From Bacteroidota bacterium (GTDB taxonomy: Bacteria > Bacteroidota > Bacteroidia > Bacteroidales > JAGONC01), in the NCBI GenBank assembly GCA_022711405.1, contig JAKLFC010000015.1, positions 1-64,000 on the forward strand: a DNA stretch of 64,000 bases, read 5' to 3'. The first letter of the stretch is position 1. The number at the start of each line of letters is the position of its first letter. Shown piece after piece: positions 43,377 through 52,576 of this stretch. A program made the position numbers and the translations under genes. Below the pieces are notes generated by a model. The model worked only from the letters and a program-made list of their open reading frames with translations, had not been told where the DNA came from and made no database searches.

Positions 43377-45035
43377 GTGAAAATTTCCATCGCTCAGCTG
43401 GACTATCATATTGGGAACTTTGAGTCAAACATCCGCAAGATCAGGGAAGCCATCCAACAGGCCAGAGAAGAGTCGGCCGACCTGATCCTTTTTGCCGAGC
43501 TTGCCGTTCCCGGATATCCTCCCAGGGATTTCCTTGAATTTGATGATTTCATTCATGAATGTGAGCTGGGGATCCATTCCATTGCCCAGGATTGCCGCGG
43601 AATTGCCGCCATCGTCGGCTCGCCGTCCCGCAATACCAATCCCAGGGGGAAACGGCTTTTCAACACCGCCTATTTTCTGGCCGAAGGCAAGGTGATGGCC
43701 ATGACGCACAAGTCGCTTCTGCCCAATTACGATGTGTTTGATGAGTACCGTTATTTTGAGCCCAACAGGGATTTTCAGGTTATTGAATATCATGGAATTA
43801 AAATTGCCGTGACCATCTGTGAGGATCTCTGGAACATTACGGATACTCCCCTGTACACAGCCTCCCCAATGGAGATCCTTATTCAGCAGCATCCTGACAT
43901 GATCGTTAACATAGCCGCCTCGCCATTCCATTATGATCAGATGAGCATCCGCAGGGATGTCCTGGCGCGCAATGCCTCCACCTATGGCCTTCCTGTATTT
44001 TATGTCAATCACATAGGTGCCCAGACGGAGCTGATCTTTGACGGCGGATCGATGGTGGTGGACAGGAAGGGACGGGTGCTGGACGAGCTCAACTATTTCC
44101 AGGAAGATCTCAGATTCTATAGGTTCGACAAGGCTAAGAAAAATGTACTGCTTTCCGACAGGGGAATCATGGGGCCCCAGAACCTTGATACTTCGAGGAT
44201 CGCGCTGATCCATGATGCGCTGGTGCTGGGTATCCGGACCTATTTTCGCAAACTTGGATTCAGGGAGGCCATCCTTGGCCTGTCGGGAGGGATTGATTCT
44301 GCCGTGACACTGGTGCTGGCTGCCGAAGCACTGGGTAACGAACATGTTCGTGCCGTTCTGCTTCCCTCACGTTACTCAACGGGCCATTCCGTGCGCGATG
44401 CCGTGGAACTGGCCGAAAATACCGGAGTACCTTACCAGACCATCAGCATCGAAGAAGCCTTCCGGAGTTTTGAGTCCCTGCTCCAGCCCGTATTTGGGGA
44501 TCGTCCTCCGGATGTCACGGAAGAAAACATACAGGCCCGGGTGCGTGCCGTGGTTCTTATGGCCCTGGCCAACAAATTCGGGTATATTTTGCTGAACACC
44601 TCCAATAAAAGCGAGGCAGCAGTCGGGTACGGAACCCTGTACGGCGATATGTGCGGAGGCATTGCTGTACTGGGGGACGTGTACAAAACACAGGTATACG
44701 AACTGGCCGCATACATCAACCGTTCAAGGGAGATCATCCCCGTCCATACCATTCAGAAGCCCCCCTCGGCTGAACTGAAACCCGGCCAGCAGGATTCTGA
44801 TTCCCTGCCGGATTACGACCTGCTCGACCGGATCCTTTTTCAGTATATTGAAATGTGCCAGGGACCGCAGGACATCATCCACATGGGATTTGATGAGAAG
44901 ACGGTCAGGAAAGTGCTGCGTATGGTAAATACAAATGAGTACAAGCGGCATCAAACGCCGCCCATTCTTCGCATCTCACCCAAGGCCTTTGGGATGGGAA
45001 GGAGAATGCCTATAGTGGGGAGGTACCTTTCCTGA
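43377..45035 (+). CDS. nadE: Glutamine-dependent NAD+ synthetase
   Basis: 552 residues from GTG 43377. N-terminal nitrilase-type glutaminase with the Glu-Lys-Cys triad in LFAELAVPGYPPRD, MTHKSLLPNYD and VTICEDLW, feeding ammonia to the C-terminal synthetase with its ATP-pyrophosphatase loop LGLSGGIDSAVTL. Also visible: NTSNKSEAAVGYGTLYGDM and KPPSAELKPGQQDSDSLPDY. Converts deamido-NAD+ to NAD+, the last step of NAD synthesis. A heptamer tandem repeat begins three bases after the stop. Confidence 0.98.
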   Translation: MKISIAQLDYHIGNFESNIRKIREAIQQAREESADLILFAELAVPGYPPRDFLEFDDFIHECELGIHSIAQDCRGIAAIVGSPSRNTNPRGKRLFNTAYFLAEGKVMAMTHKSLLPNYDVFDEYRYFEPNRDFQVIEYHGIKIAVTICEDLWNITDTPLYTASPMEILIQQHPDMIVNIAASPFHYDQMSIRRDVLARNASTYGLPVFYVNHIGAQTELIFDGGSMVVDRKGRVLDELNYFQEDLRFYRFDKAKKNVLLSDRGIMGPQNLDTSRIALIHDALVLGIRTYFRKLGFREAILGLSGGIDSAVTLVLAAEALGNEHVRAVLLPSRYSTGHSVRDAVELAENTGVPYQTISIEEAFRSFESLLQPVFGDRPPDVTEENIQARVRAVVLMALANKFGYILLNTSNKSEAAVGYGTLYGDMCGGIAVLGDVYKTQVYELAAYINRSREIIPVHTIQKPPSAELKPGQQDSDSLPDYDLLDRILFQYIEMCQGPQDIIHMGFDEKTVRKVLRMVNTNEYKRHQTPPILRISPKAFGMGRRMPIVGRYLS

Positions 45036-45037
45036 GA

Positions 45038-45086
45038 GGAGAAAGGAGAGAGGAGAGAGGAGAAAGGAGAGAGGAGAGAGGAGAAA
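45038..45086. repeat. Heptamer tandem repeat, seven copies of GGAGARA
   Basis: Seven exact heptamers: GGAGAAA, GGAGAGA, GGAGAGA, GGAGAAA, GGAGAGA, GGAGAGA, GGAGAAA, with a partial GAGA before. The AAA/GA/GA order gives a superimposed 21-bp period. It lies in the spacer between the convergent nadE and nifU genes and is purine-only on the plus strand. Confidence 0.95.
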
Positions 45087-45093
45087 TAATTTT

Positions 45094-45339
45094 TTAGATG
45101 GCTTCGACAGATTTGATCTCGGGGACCGCTCTCCGCATGGCCTCTTCGACACCATTTTTCAGCGTGAGCCGGCTGTATGGACATGAACCACAGGCTCCGT
45201 GAAGTTCAACATTCACCACATTATCTTCCGTCAGGTTGATAAATTCAATATCTCCTCCGTCGGATTGCAGGTAAGGACGGATCTGTTCGATGACATTTCT
45301 GACCTTCAGTTCTAATTCACTGGATTGATTCTGTTCCAT
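45094..45339 (-). CDS. NifU C-terminal domain Fe-S scaffold protein
   Basis: 81 residues from ATG 45339; the frame is open further upstream but the extra residues overlap the promoter. Single Nfu domain with the cluster-binding CGSCPYSRLTLKNGVE (CxxC) and the RPYLQSDGGDIEFI segment. Holds a [4Fe-4S] cluster for transfer to target proteins. Lies next to mrp, another Fe-S carrier family, on the same strand. Confidence 0.95.
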   Translation of the reverse strand: MEQNQSSELELKVRNVIEQIRPYLQSDGGDIEFINLTEDNVVNVELHGACGSCPYSRLTLKNGVEEAMRRAVPEIKSVEAI

Positions 45340-45360
45340 GGTCCCAAAATTTTTAGGCGG

Positions 45361-45368
45361 CAAAAATA
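45361..45368 (-). promoter_or_regulatory. -7 element (TATTTTTG) for the nifU-like gene
   Basis: Exact minus-strand TAnnTTTG 22 bases before ATG 45339. No clear -33 box. Confidence 0.45.
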
Positions 45369-45405
45369 ATAAAAATAATGGTTAGAAAAATCTTTATAGG
45401 TTTTA

Positions 45406-46494
45406 TTATGCCGTTGCATTCATCGCATCCAGAAATGCATTGCGGATGGCGATCTGTTGAGCGACGGTCTCAGCCATTTGCCTGAACGCCAGTGATTCCG
45501 GGGAGTTTTCAGACAGGGCTACGGGCAATCCCTCGTCGCCTGATTCGCAAATGCCCTGCACGACAGGGATCTGTCCCAGAAGGGGGATATGGTGCTCTTC
45601 CGCAAGTCTTTTCCCGCCTTCTTTACCAAAGATATAGTATCTGTTCCCGGGCAGTTCGGCCGGTGTAAACCATGACATATTTTCGATCAGCCCGATCACC
45701 GGTATCCGGATCTGCTCCTGCCGGAACATGGTAATGGCTTTCCGGGCGTCTGCCAGGGCCACTTCCTGTGGAGTGGTCACAATAGCGACTCCGGTCATCG
45801 GAACCTGCTGTGCCAGGGTCAGGTGGATATCGCCCGTACCCGGAGGTGTGTCGATGATCAGATAGTCGAGATCACCCCATTCAGTATCTTTGAACAATTG
45901 CATCAACGCATTGGATGCCATTGGCCCTCTCCAGATCAATGCCTGGGATGCATCGATGAAGAATCCGATGGATAGCACCTGGATGCCATAGCGGGGGATA
46001 GGGATCACTTTCGGTTTGCCGTCGATCTGTACCACCTCCGGACGCGCCACCGGCAGTCCGAACATCAGGGGCACTGAGGGGCCGTAGATATCGGCGTCGA
46101 GCAATCCCACGCGGGCGCCGGTCTGTCCCAGTGCCACGGCCAGGTTGGCAGCTATCGTCGATTTCCCGACACCGCCCTTGCCAGAAGCGATGGCAATGAT
46201 ATTCTTCACCCCCCTGAGCACATCTTCTGCCTCTTTTCGCCGGCTTGTCACACGGGAGGTCAGTTCCACTGAGACCTTTACTCCAGGATCCACATAGCGG
46301 TGAATGGCGTCGATGCAATCCTGTTTCATTTTACCTTTCAGCGGGCAGGCCGGTGTCGTTAGGACGAGCGTAAATGAAATACTATCCTCTTGTATATTAA
46401 TATTTTCTATCATATTCAGGGAGATCAGATCCTTTTTCAGATCCGGATCCTCCACATGCCTCAGGGCATTTACAACCTGTTCCTTTGTCAACAT
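45406..46494 (-). CDS. Mrp/ApbC-family P-loop ATPase, Fe-S carrier type
   Basis: 362 residues from ATG 46494; the frame remains open to 46596 but would overlap the promoter and plsY. N-terminal DUF59-like domain (TKEQVVNALRHVEDPDLKKD, then TTPACPLKGKMKQDC), then the deviant Walker A ASGKGGVGKSTIAANLAVAL, VGLLDADIYGPSVPLMFG and IDTPPGTGDIHLTL. Scaffold or carrier for [4Fe-4S] clusters in the cytosol. The CxxC that many Mrp proteins have after IENMSW is missing here (WFTPAELPGNRYYIFG instead), as seen in Bacteroidota relatives. Confidence 0.94.
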   Translation of the reverse strand: MLTKEQVVNALRHVEDPDLKKDLISLNMIENINIQEDSISFTLVLTTPACPLKGKMKQDCIDAIHRYVDPGVKVSVELTSRVTSRRKEAEDVLRGVKNIIAIASGKGGVGKSTIAANLAVALGQTGARVGLLDADIYGPSVPLMFGLPVARPEVVQIDGKPKVIPIPRYGIQVLSIGFFIDASQALIWRGPMASNALMQLFKDTEWGDLDYLIIDTPPGTGDIHLTLAQQVPMTGVAIVTTPQEVALADARKAITMFRQEQIRIPVIGLIENMSWFTPAELPGNRYYIFGKEGGKRLAEEHHIPLLGQIPVVQGICESGDEGLPVALSENSPESLAFRQMAETVAQQIAIRNAFLDAMNATA

Positions 46495-46518
46495 ACGATT
46501 GGTTTTTAAATGGGAGGG

Positions 46519-46526
46519 CAAATGTA
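46519..46526 (-). promoter_or_regulatory. -7 element (TACATTTG) for mrp
   Basis: Exact minus-strand TAnnTTTG 25 bases before ATG 46494, with an imperfect ATG at the -33 place. Supports the shorter Mrp start. Confidence 0.5.
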
Positions 46527-46555
46527 AGACAAATTCCCTTGCCATCATGGATTTT

Positions 46556-47179
46556 TCATCTGGCCTTTCCGAACCTGAGCTTGGATTCGGTGCCATGGAT
46601 CAGCCGGTGGATGTTCTTGCGGTGTGTCAACGGAATGAAGATGGCAATGGCGATGGCCAGGATCATGAAGGGAAGGATTTCCCTGTGGCCCAGCAAAACA
46701 ATATCAATAACGGGAAATGCGATCGCGGCTGAAATGGAAGCTAGTGAAACGTACCTGAAGGAGATGAATACAATGATGAAAATCCCGAGCGTTATCAGGG
46801 AAGCCAGAGGAAACAGGGCAATGCCCACCCCCAGGAGAGTGGCCACTCCTTTTCCGCCCCTGAAACCTGCAAAAACAGGGAACACATGTCCCGCTACGAC
46901 AAGTGCGCCCAGCCCGATCTGATAGAGTGCAGCCTGATTCTCCGTTGCCAGGTTTAGATCGAATAATTGCATCAGTTGGATGGCTGCCCATCCCTTAAAA
47001 ATGTCGAACAACAGCACGGGGATGCCGGCTCCGGGTCCGAGGATCCGGATCATATTGGTGGCGCCGGCATTACCGCTTCCCTGCTTTCGTATGTCTGTCC
47101 CATAGAAGATCCTGCCTACCCAGACAGAAGTGGGTATGGAGCCCAGCAGGTAAGCGAGGATAAGGGGTAGGATGTACAT
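46556..47179 (-). CDS. plsY: Glycerol-3-phosphate acyltransferase PlsY
   Basis: 207 residues, polytopic with about five helices. Transfers an acyl group from acyl-phosphate to glycerol 3-phosphate, the first step of phospholipid synthesis. The three PlsY motifs are visible: LLGSIPTSVWVGR, GSGNAGATNMIRILG and FRGGKGVATLLG. The end (RKNIHRLIHGTESKLRFGK) is the usual basic tail. Begins two bases before the stop of the preceding 1497-residue gene, so it is in its operon. Confidence 0.97.
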   Translation of the reverse strand: MYILPLILAYLLGSIPTSVWVGRIFYGTDIRKQGSGNAGATNMIRILGPGAGIPVLLFDIFKGWAAIQLMQLFDLNLATENQAALYQIGLGALVVAGHVFPVFAGFRGGKGVATLLGVGIALFPLASLITLGIFIIVFISFRYVSLASISAAIAFPVIDIVLLGHREILPFMILAIAIAIFIPLTHRKNIHRLIHGTESKLRFGKAR

Positions 47180-47180
47180 A

Positions 47181-50100
47181 TTATCGTCTTTCTGCTGCCT
47201 GTATCCGGCTGATGAATTCGATCATTTTCTGACGGGTCGAAATGATGTACTGATAAATGTTTTTTGAGTTCTCGAGGTTCAACACCCTCCGGGTCTCTTT
47301 CAGCTCGCTCAGAGTCGAATTGTACAGATCATCCGAGGAGATGGACTGCATAATGTGATTGGAGTAGTTGAAGTAGAACCACTCCTTCTCGGCCGTTTCA
47401 AGGTAAATATTCAGTTCGTCACCATTGCGCCGCTTGGCCAGTTCGATGACCCCGCCTGCATATTTGTTCACCGAACGGTCCAGGATGGAGTTGATCCCGA
47501 TCTGACCCCTTGAGATATAGGATTTGGTTCGCTTGTTCCAGATCATATCTACGTCAGACAGTACAAGGGTATGCTGCAGCCCCGGGGGTAGCCTGCGCTG
47601 GGAACCATAGAGCGACAATTCTGTCAGCAGTTCATTGGCTGCATCTCTGCCAGCCATGAACGTGAGCGCTTTTCTGTAGGAGTTGCTGGTGATATCGATC
47701 CCCGCCATATTGGAGTTCATGAGCTTTTCAGTCATGATTCCCAGGACCTCCTCTGAGAAGTAAAAGTCCAGGCTGAGCGACATATCGAAGATGGCCGAGT
47801 CGGGAACGATATAGTACGTTCCGTTACCATACGTCGTCATTTTCACTTCATCGAGAGTCAGGCCTGTCCGGATCTCTCCCTCGCCATAGAGGGTACAGTT
47901 TTTATTACTGAGACTGAGGTAGTTATCCAGCCCTTCAGCCCTGGTAAGGCTGTCCCCGGACGAGATCCGGTATTCCTGTGATGGTTTATCGTACGTAATA
48001 AATCCACTGGCAGACAGGATCTCAGTTTCATCCATGCGATCCTTCCTGCCGAAAAAGACAGGATAGATCTCGTAACCCGCCGACAGCACCAGTGCGTTCG
48101 AGATCCGTTTACTGCCAACATCCTCCAGGGTATCTTTCACGGGCAGCGCGATGTTATTGGGATCCACCTCGGCTGCGAACCTTACCCAGGAAGGCGGGAA
48201 TGGATCGCAGTCCTGCCGTATCCGGAAACCGCCGTCAAACGTCAGGAACTCTCTGGAGGTGACCAGCAGGGCTTTTCCTTTGAAATCAAAATAGGGACTC
48301 AAACTGAAATTGACCGTATCGGGTATCTGGGCTACCGCATAGGTACGGTGGCTGCTATCGGTCGAGATACTATTGAACAGGATCTGGTTTATATTACCCA
48401 ATTCGTCCGTATAATCATATTTTCCGGAAGCCTGGTATTTTTTACGGGACTGGATGTTTACCGTAGCATCGTAGATCATGTGCGATTTCCGTGTAGTATC
48501 AGCGATGATGACTGCTCCGCCGAGTGGCTCCATCTGGGCATTCTTTCGGATGGTCACTTTGCCGTCGGCAGGAAATACAGCCGCGTCAGCCACTTTGATG
48601 TATTTAACATCCCCGGCATAGAGAATGTTTTCTTTGAGATCATAAAGAGCTTTTAATGAAAAGAACTCCAGAGAGTCCTGCTTAGGATGAGTCGAAATGA
48701 ATTCAGAACCTTTCAGGTTAGCATCCATCAGTTCTATGTAGGAAAGACTCCCGATTTTGAGGGTATCCACCGAGAGCGTGTTGTAAAGTGAAATTTGTTC
48801 CTTATCCATCAGCCATTCGAACTTATCCATGAAGCATACATACTGGTTAGCGGGCAATTCAACCAGTGATGTGCCTCCGGTGGAGCTGAACTCTCCCACA
48901 CGCTCCTTCATGTCCACGTTTGCACTGTACACGTAGGTGGAAAGGGCCAGCTGGGCTTTATCCATGGTAAGCAAACGGAAATTGGTCGTGTCGGAGGAGA
49001 AGACATGCTGGTTGAAGACAATGTCCTTTGCCTCAATTTCACCGTCCTTGACGGCAACCACTCCGTCCCCGTACAGATGATCGGGTGTCAGTTTCAGGGT
49101 TCCCTTCATCGTCGCCTGAGCATTATAGATATTGAAGGGTTTGTCTTTCACGGAGGTCACCAGCAACGAATCCTTTCCGGTAAACCAGCGGAAGTATCCG
49201 CTATCGGCCACCACATCGGGATATTCCACACCTGTTGCTGTTTCTTTTATCCGGAACGAGTTCACAGGCCCGGTCACTTTATCGGGCAGGTAGGTGAAAT
49301 CATCGGAAGTGGTTGTCGAAGTCAGGTAGTTGATCGTGCCACTCCCTTTTAATCCGTTGTTGCTGAGTTTAATATCGTTCATGAATTGTCCCTTGCCCTG
49401 GTACAGGGAGTATCCTTCGCCAGGCGACTGATTGATGAAACCCAGGGAATAGTCCTCCTGTACGGAAAGGGGATGCTCAATATCGGGTAAGATCCCTCCT
49501 GATACCAATTTGCCCTTAAACTGGATACCCTCGGTAGTGAACTGGTTCAGACTGTCGAAGGTGAAGGGGTAGACCTGGTAATAGAAAAGGCTGTCGCTGT
49601 AATTGCCATTCTGAATATCAGGATCATTATAGTACACATAGGAATCGTCCTCGCTGGTGAAATAGGGGTAATAGGGAAAATCTTTCAGCCCTGATTTATT
49701 GGAGGGGTGGTCGATCCAAAGGGTACCGTTGAGGTTCCTGATCACTGATTGCACCCGTACCTGTTGCGGATTGTTCTCCTTATCCTTTCGGTGTGAGGGT
49801 ACCATCAGGCTCAGCGAATCGATCACAGGCATATTCAACCTGAATGAATCATAATCAAATGTGCTCTCCTTGGGGTAAAAGTCCAGCAGACCTGCATGCA
49901 CCCTGCCTGAAAAGACAAAATTGCGGTTCTGCTGCAACCTGATTTCGTTATTATCCGGATACAGGTATACCTGCTGGGAATCGCTCAGGCTGACCATGGA
50001 CACTCCCTTGATCAGCAGATCGAACGATTTGATGTCCAGGGTGGCGTTGCTTTGGTCTTCCACTTCCGAGCGGAACGATATGGCGTCATAGTCCGTTTTA

Positions 50101-51674
50101 CCGTTTTTGGCGTCGATATAATCATACAGCTTCTCCTTTGCAATGGCCCGGTCGGTGATCACATCATAATTAAGGAATCCCTGGTTGGTCAGCTGAATGA
50201 CCAAAGCTCTCACCTGGTCGGCAGGTTTTTGCAGAAATGCTGCCAGGTCTGTGATATTAAAGGAATGATCGGGATTGTTCCTTACAAGGTTCCTGATCAG
50301 GATCAGGGGGTGGCGCTGATCGATCCCCATGATATGATCGAACCTTTCCTCCGTATAGAATTGATTGGATTCAAAATGTGCCTCGCTTTTTGGATTCAGT
50401 CCTTTCATCTTTTCCAGCTGAATGATCGGATCCCCCACTTTCCAGTTAAAGGTTTCAAAGAACATGTCGACCTCATGGTAGGAGTCATAGAATGGGCTCT
50501 GGGAGAGACCTTCATTTCCCCTGAAGAGTGAAAGCTCTTTTGAGGAGTCGATATATTTGAACTGAAGCCCCGGGTGAAAGATGGAATCGGATTCAAAATA
50601 CACCGACACTGCAGCACGCTGGGCATTGATCCTGTCGCGGTGAATAATGAACCTTGGTGATTTGAGTACGATGAACTCCGATCCTTTATAAGCTACGGTC
50701 ACCGAGGCATCCCTGTCCTCGGAACCGGAGCCCAGTACATCACCTCCTTCCATCCGGAAAGCGCCATCAAACGTTATGTCACGGAAAAGGTTAACGATCT
50801 GTATCCGTTTGATGTACGATTCAAATACCGGGTAATTTGCCTGGTCCATGGACTTAAAGGAGGTTACTTTATCTTCCAGTCTCCCCTGCAGAGGCTGCCT
50901 GAAATAGGCCCGGTGATAAAAAGACACCTCATCAGCTGAATAGCCCGAGTTTTTGAGTTCAATGGTGTAGTCACCCAGTTCAGCAAAAACCGAATCAGCG
51001 CTGTAGCCGGCCCGTTCCCATGTCACCGTACCGCCTGAACCCTTCCAGAGATTTTGTACCGGGTAATATATTCCCTGGGTTTTTTCAATGCTGATGCTAT
51101 CCCTGCTGGCAATGCAAATCAGCTCGACATCCTTCAGGGAGAAGCGGGGTATGGTGTCATAGATAAAAATAAAATCAGCCTGGCTGCATCTCCATTGAAT
51201 CCCTTTGTAATCATAGAGGATCCGTTGTTCAAAGAACCAGTCAAGACGTTGGAGGTATTCACTGAACGGTTTCTTGCTGGTAAGATCCAGCAACGGAATA
51301 AAGCTGGCATGAAGAGAGTCATAGTCTGCCATGGATTGCCTGGTTTCATAAAAATACAAGACAACCTTCAATAATTCGTAGAAATCAGGATAGGGCTTAA
51401 GATTTTCCTGAAGCATCCGGTTGGCCGTCACGTACATCCTCTTGCGGTAGGACTCCTTGAATTGCCCGAACTGCCATTCGAAGGCCAGCTTATCGGTCAG
51501 TTTTTTCATGTCACGCTGATACGGTCCGGGTGTGGTCTCAAGGTACTGGTTGAGTTCGGTCAGAAACAGGGCGGAGTCGGGAGTAAATGCCTTTATGGGC
51601 TGGGGCATACCTTTGATGGTAGTCAGCATCAGCGCCGTGATGAAAACGATATGTGTGCATTTTATTCCGGGCAT
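47181..51674 (-). CDS. Very large exported protein of unknown function
   Basis: 1497 residues, no family I can name with confidence. Apparent signal peptide (about residues 1-25). The N-terminal 160 residues are helical and include FEWQFGQFKESYRKRMYVTAN. From about 165 to 1400 the sequence is a long run of beta strands with short Asp/Asn/Ser turns and recurring phrases such as GEGEIRTG and GTLKLTPDHLYGDGVVAV, as in a beta-helix or AsmA-like assembly. Inside it, residues about 450-505 read like a winged-helix fold (HPLILIRNLVRNNPDH, ITDLAAFLQKPADQVRALVI, GFLNYDVI), odd for an exported protein. Precedes plsY and follows prmA, between housekeeping genes, so it is probably an old resident gene. 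Confidence 0.8.
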   Translation of the reverse strand: MPGIKCTHIVFITALMLTTIKGMPQPIKAFTPDSALFLTELNQYLETTPGPYQRDMKKLTDKLAFEWQFGQFKESYRKRMYVTANRMLQENLKPYPDFYELLKVVLYFYETRQSMADYDSLHASFIPLLDLTSKKPFSEYLQRLDWFFEQRILYDYKGIQWRCSQADFIFIYDTIPRFSLKDVELICIASRDSISIEKTQGIYYPVQNLWKGSGGTVTWERAGYSADSVFAELGDYTIELKNSGYSADEVSFYHRAYFRQPLQGRLEDKVTSFKSMDQANYPVFESYIKRIQIVNLFRDITFDGAFRMEGGDVLGSGSEDRDASVTVAYKGSEFIVLKSPRFIIHRDRINAQRAAVSVYFESDSIFHPGLQFKYIDSSKELSLFRGNEGLSQSPFYDSYHEVDMFFETFNWKVGDPIIQLEKMKGLNPKSEAHFESNQFYTEERFDHIMGIDQRHPLILIRNLVRNNPDHSFNITDLAAFLQKPADQVRALVIQLTNQGFLNYDVITDRAIAKEKLYDYIDAKNGKTDYDAISFRSEVEDQSNATLDIKSFDLLIKGVSMVSLSDSQQVYLYPDNNEIRLQQNRNFVFSGRVHAGLLDFYPKESTFDYDSFRLNMPVIDSLSLMVPSHRKDKENNPQQVRVQSVIRNLNGTLWIDHPSNKSGLKDFPYYPYFTSEDDSYVYYNDPDIQNGNYSDSLFYYQVYPFTFDSLNQFTTEGIQFKGKLVSGGILPDIEHPLSVQEDYSLGFINQSPGEGYSLYQGKGQFMNDIKLSNNGLKGSGTINYLTSTTTSDDFTYLPDKVTGPVNSFRIKETATGVEYPDVVADSGYFRWFTGKDSLLVTSVKDKPFNIYNAQATMKGTLKLTPDHLYGDGVVAVKDGEIEAKDIVFNQHVFSSDTTNFRLLTMDKAQLALSTYVYSANVDMKERVGEFSSTGGTSLVELPANQYVCFMDKFEWLMDKEQISLYNTLSVDTLKIGSLSYIELMDANLKGSEFISTHPKQDSLEFFSLKALYDLKENILYAGDVKYIKVADAAVFPADGKVTIRKNAQMEPLGGAVIIADTTRKSHMIYDATVNIQSRKKYQASGKYDYTDELGNINQILFNSISTDSSHRTYAVAQIPDTVNFSLSPYFDFKGKALLVTSREFLTFDGGFRIRQDCDPFPPSWVRFAAEVDPNNIALPVKDTLEDVGSKRISNALVLSAGYEIYPVFFGRKDRMDETEILSASGFITYDKPSQEYRISSGDSLTRAEGLDNYLSLSNKNCTLYGEGEIRTGLTLDEVKMTTYGNGTYYIVPDSAIFDMSLSLDFYFSEEVLGIMTEKLMNSNMAGIDITSNSYRKALTFMAGRDAANELLTELSLYGSQRRLPPGLQHTLVLSDVDMIWNKRTKSYISRGQIGINSILDRSVNKYAGGVIELAKRRNGDELNIYLETAEKEWFYFNYSNHIMQSISSDDLYNSTLSELKETRRVLNLENSKNIYQYIISTRQKMIEFISRIQAAERR

Positions 51675-51695
51675 GGATACAGACCAGTGATTGAC

Positions 51696-52532
51696 CTATT
51701 TTTTTTTGATGCAAATGACAGAGGCCCATTCTTCTTTAGACCGATGTCCGGTCATTTCCATACCATGATTCCGTGCGGCGTGGGCGATGGCTTCTATATC
51801 GTCTGAATAAAATCCGCTGACCACCAGAAGGCCATTTCTGTGCAATCCTTTAGCATACAGGGGCATATCCTCAACCAGTGTATTCCTGTTGATATTGGCA
51901 AGGATCACATCGAACCTGTCGCACCCGATGGCAGAGGCATCCGAGAGATAAACGCTGCAGGAGGCCACATTATTTTTTAAGATGTTTTCCGTGGCGTTGG
52001 AATAGGCCCACTCATCATTATCGATGGCGGTCACCGGTCCGGCGCCCATTTTAGCTGCGAGAACAGCAAGAAGGCCTGTACCGCAGCCCATATCCAGAAC
52101 CGCTTTCTCCCTGACATCCAGGCTAAGCAGTATTTCCGCCATGAGCTGGGTAGTAGCGTGATGTGCCGTCCCAAACGACATGCGTGGTTCGATCACGATA
52201 TCATATAAAATACCTTTCACCGGCGGGTGAAACGGTGCCCTGACCTGACAATTTTCCCCGATAAGAACCGGTTCATAGGAAGATTCCCAGCGTTGATTCC
52301 AGTTTTGTTCACCAATGCGCCTGATGGTAAAACGTATGTTCACAGGCGGATCACCTGTTGGTTTCAGCGACGCCAGCATACGTTGATCAAAGTCTGTAGC
52401 GGGTATATATGCCTGGACCCGGCCCGCCTCTTCGATGAATCCTTCAAAACCCCTGGATGACAAAATAGAAATGATCCGGTCGGTGGTTTCCTGAAGGGCA
52501 GGAAAATGACAGGTCACTTCAATGTAATCCAT
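51696..52532 (-). CDS. prmA: Ribosomal protein L11 methyltransferase
   Basis: 278 residues. N-terminal substrate-recognition domain, then a class I SAM methyltransferase: the FGTAHHATTQLM substrate loop, motif I VLDMGCGTGLLAVLAAKMGA, and NINRNTLVEDMP (family NPP/I-type motif). Trimethylates lysines of L11. Shares the strand with the giant exported protein downstream, 21 bases apart. A possible -7 element (TACATTTG, 52559-52566) lies 27 bases upstream. Confidence 0.95.
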   Translation of the reverse strand: MDYIEVTCHFPALQETTDRIISILSSRGFEGFIEEAGRVQAYIPATDFDQRMLASLKPTGDPPVNIRFTIRRIGEQNWNQRWESSYEPVLIGENCQVRAPFHPPVKGILYDIVIEPRMSFGTAHHATTQLMAEILLSLDVREKAVLDMGCGTGLLAVLAAKMGAGPVTAIDNDEWAYSNATENILKNNVASCSVYLSDASAIGCDRFDVILANINRNTLVEDMPLYAKGLHRNGLLVVSGFYSDDIEAIAHAARNHGMEMTGHRSKEEWASVICIKKK

Positions 52533-52576
52533 AAGACTGCAAACTGGTTGGCAACAAACAAATGTACTTCGGGTGA

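Noticed and set aside
43425..44345. 306-codon minus-strand frame over nadE
   Set aside because: Covers conserved nitrilase and synthetase motifs on the plus strand; shadow.
44951..45184. Minus-strand frame through the GGAGARA repeat
   Set aside because: Its middle is repeat-encoded Leu/Ser and it overlaps nadE and nifU; not a gene.
46495..46596. Longer Mrp starting at 46596
   Set aside because: Would overlap plsY and include the -7 box at 46519-46526.
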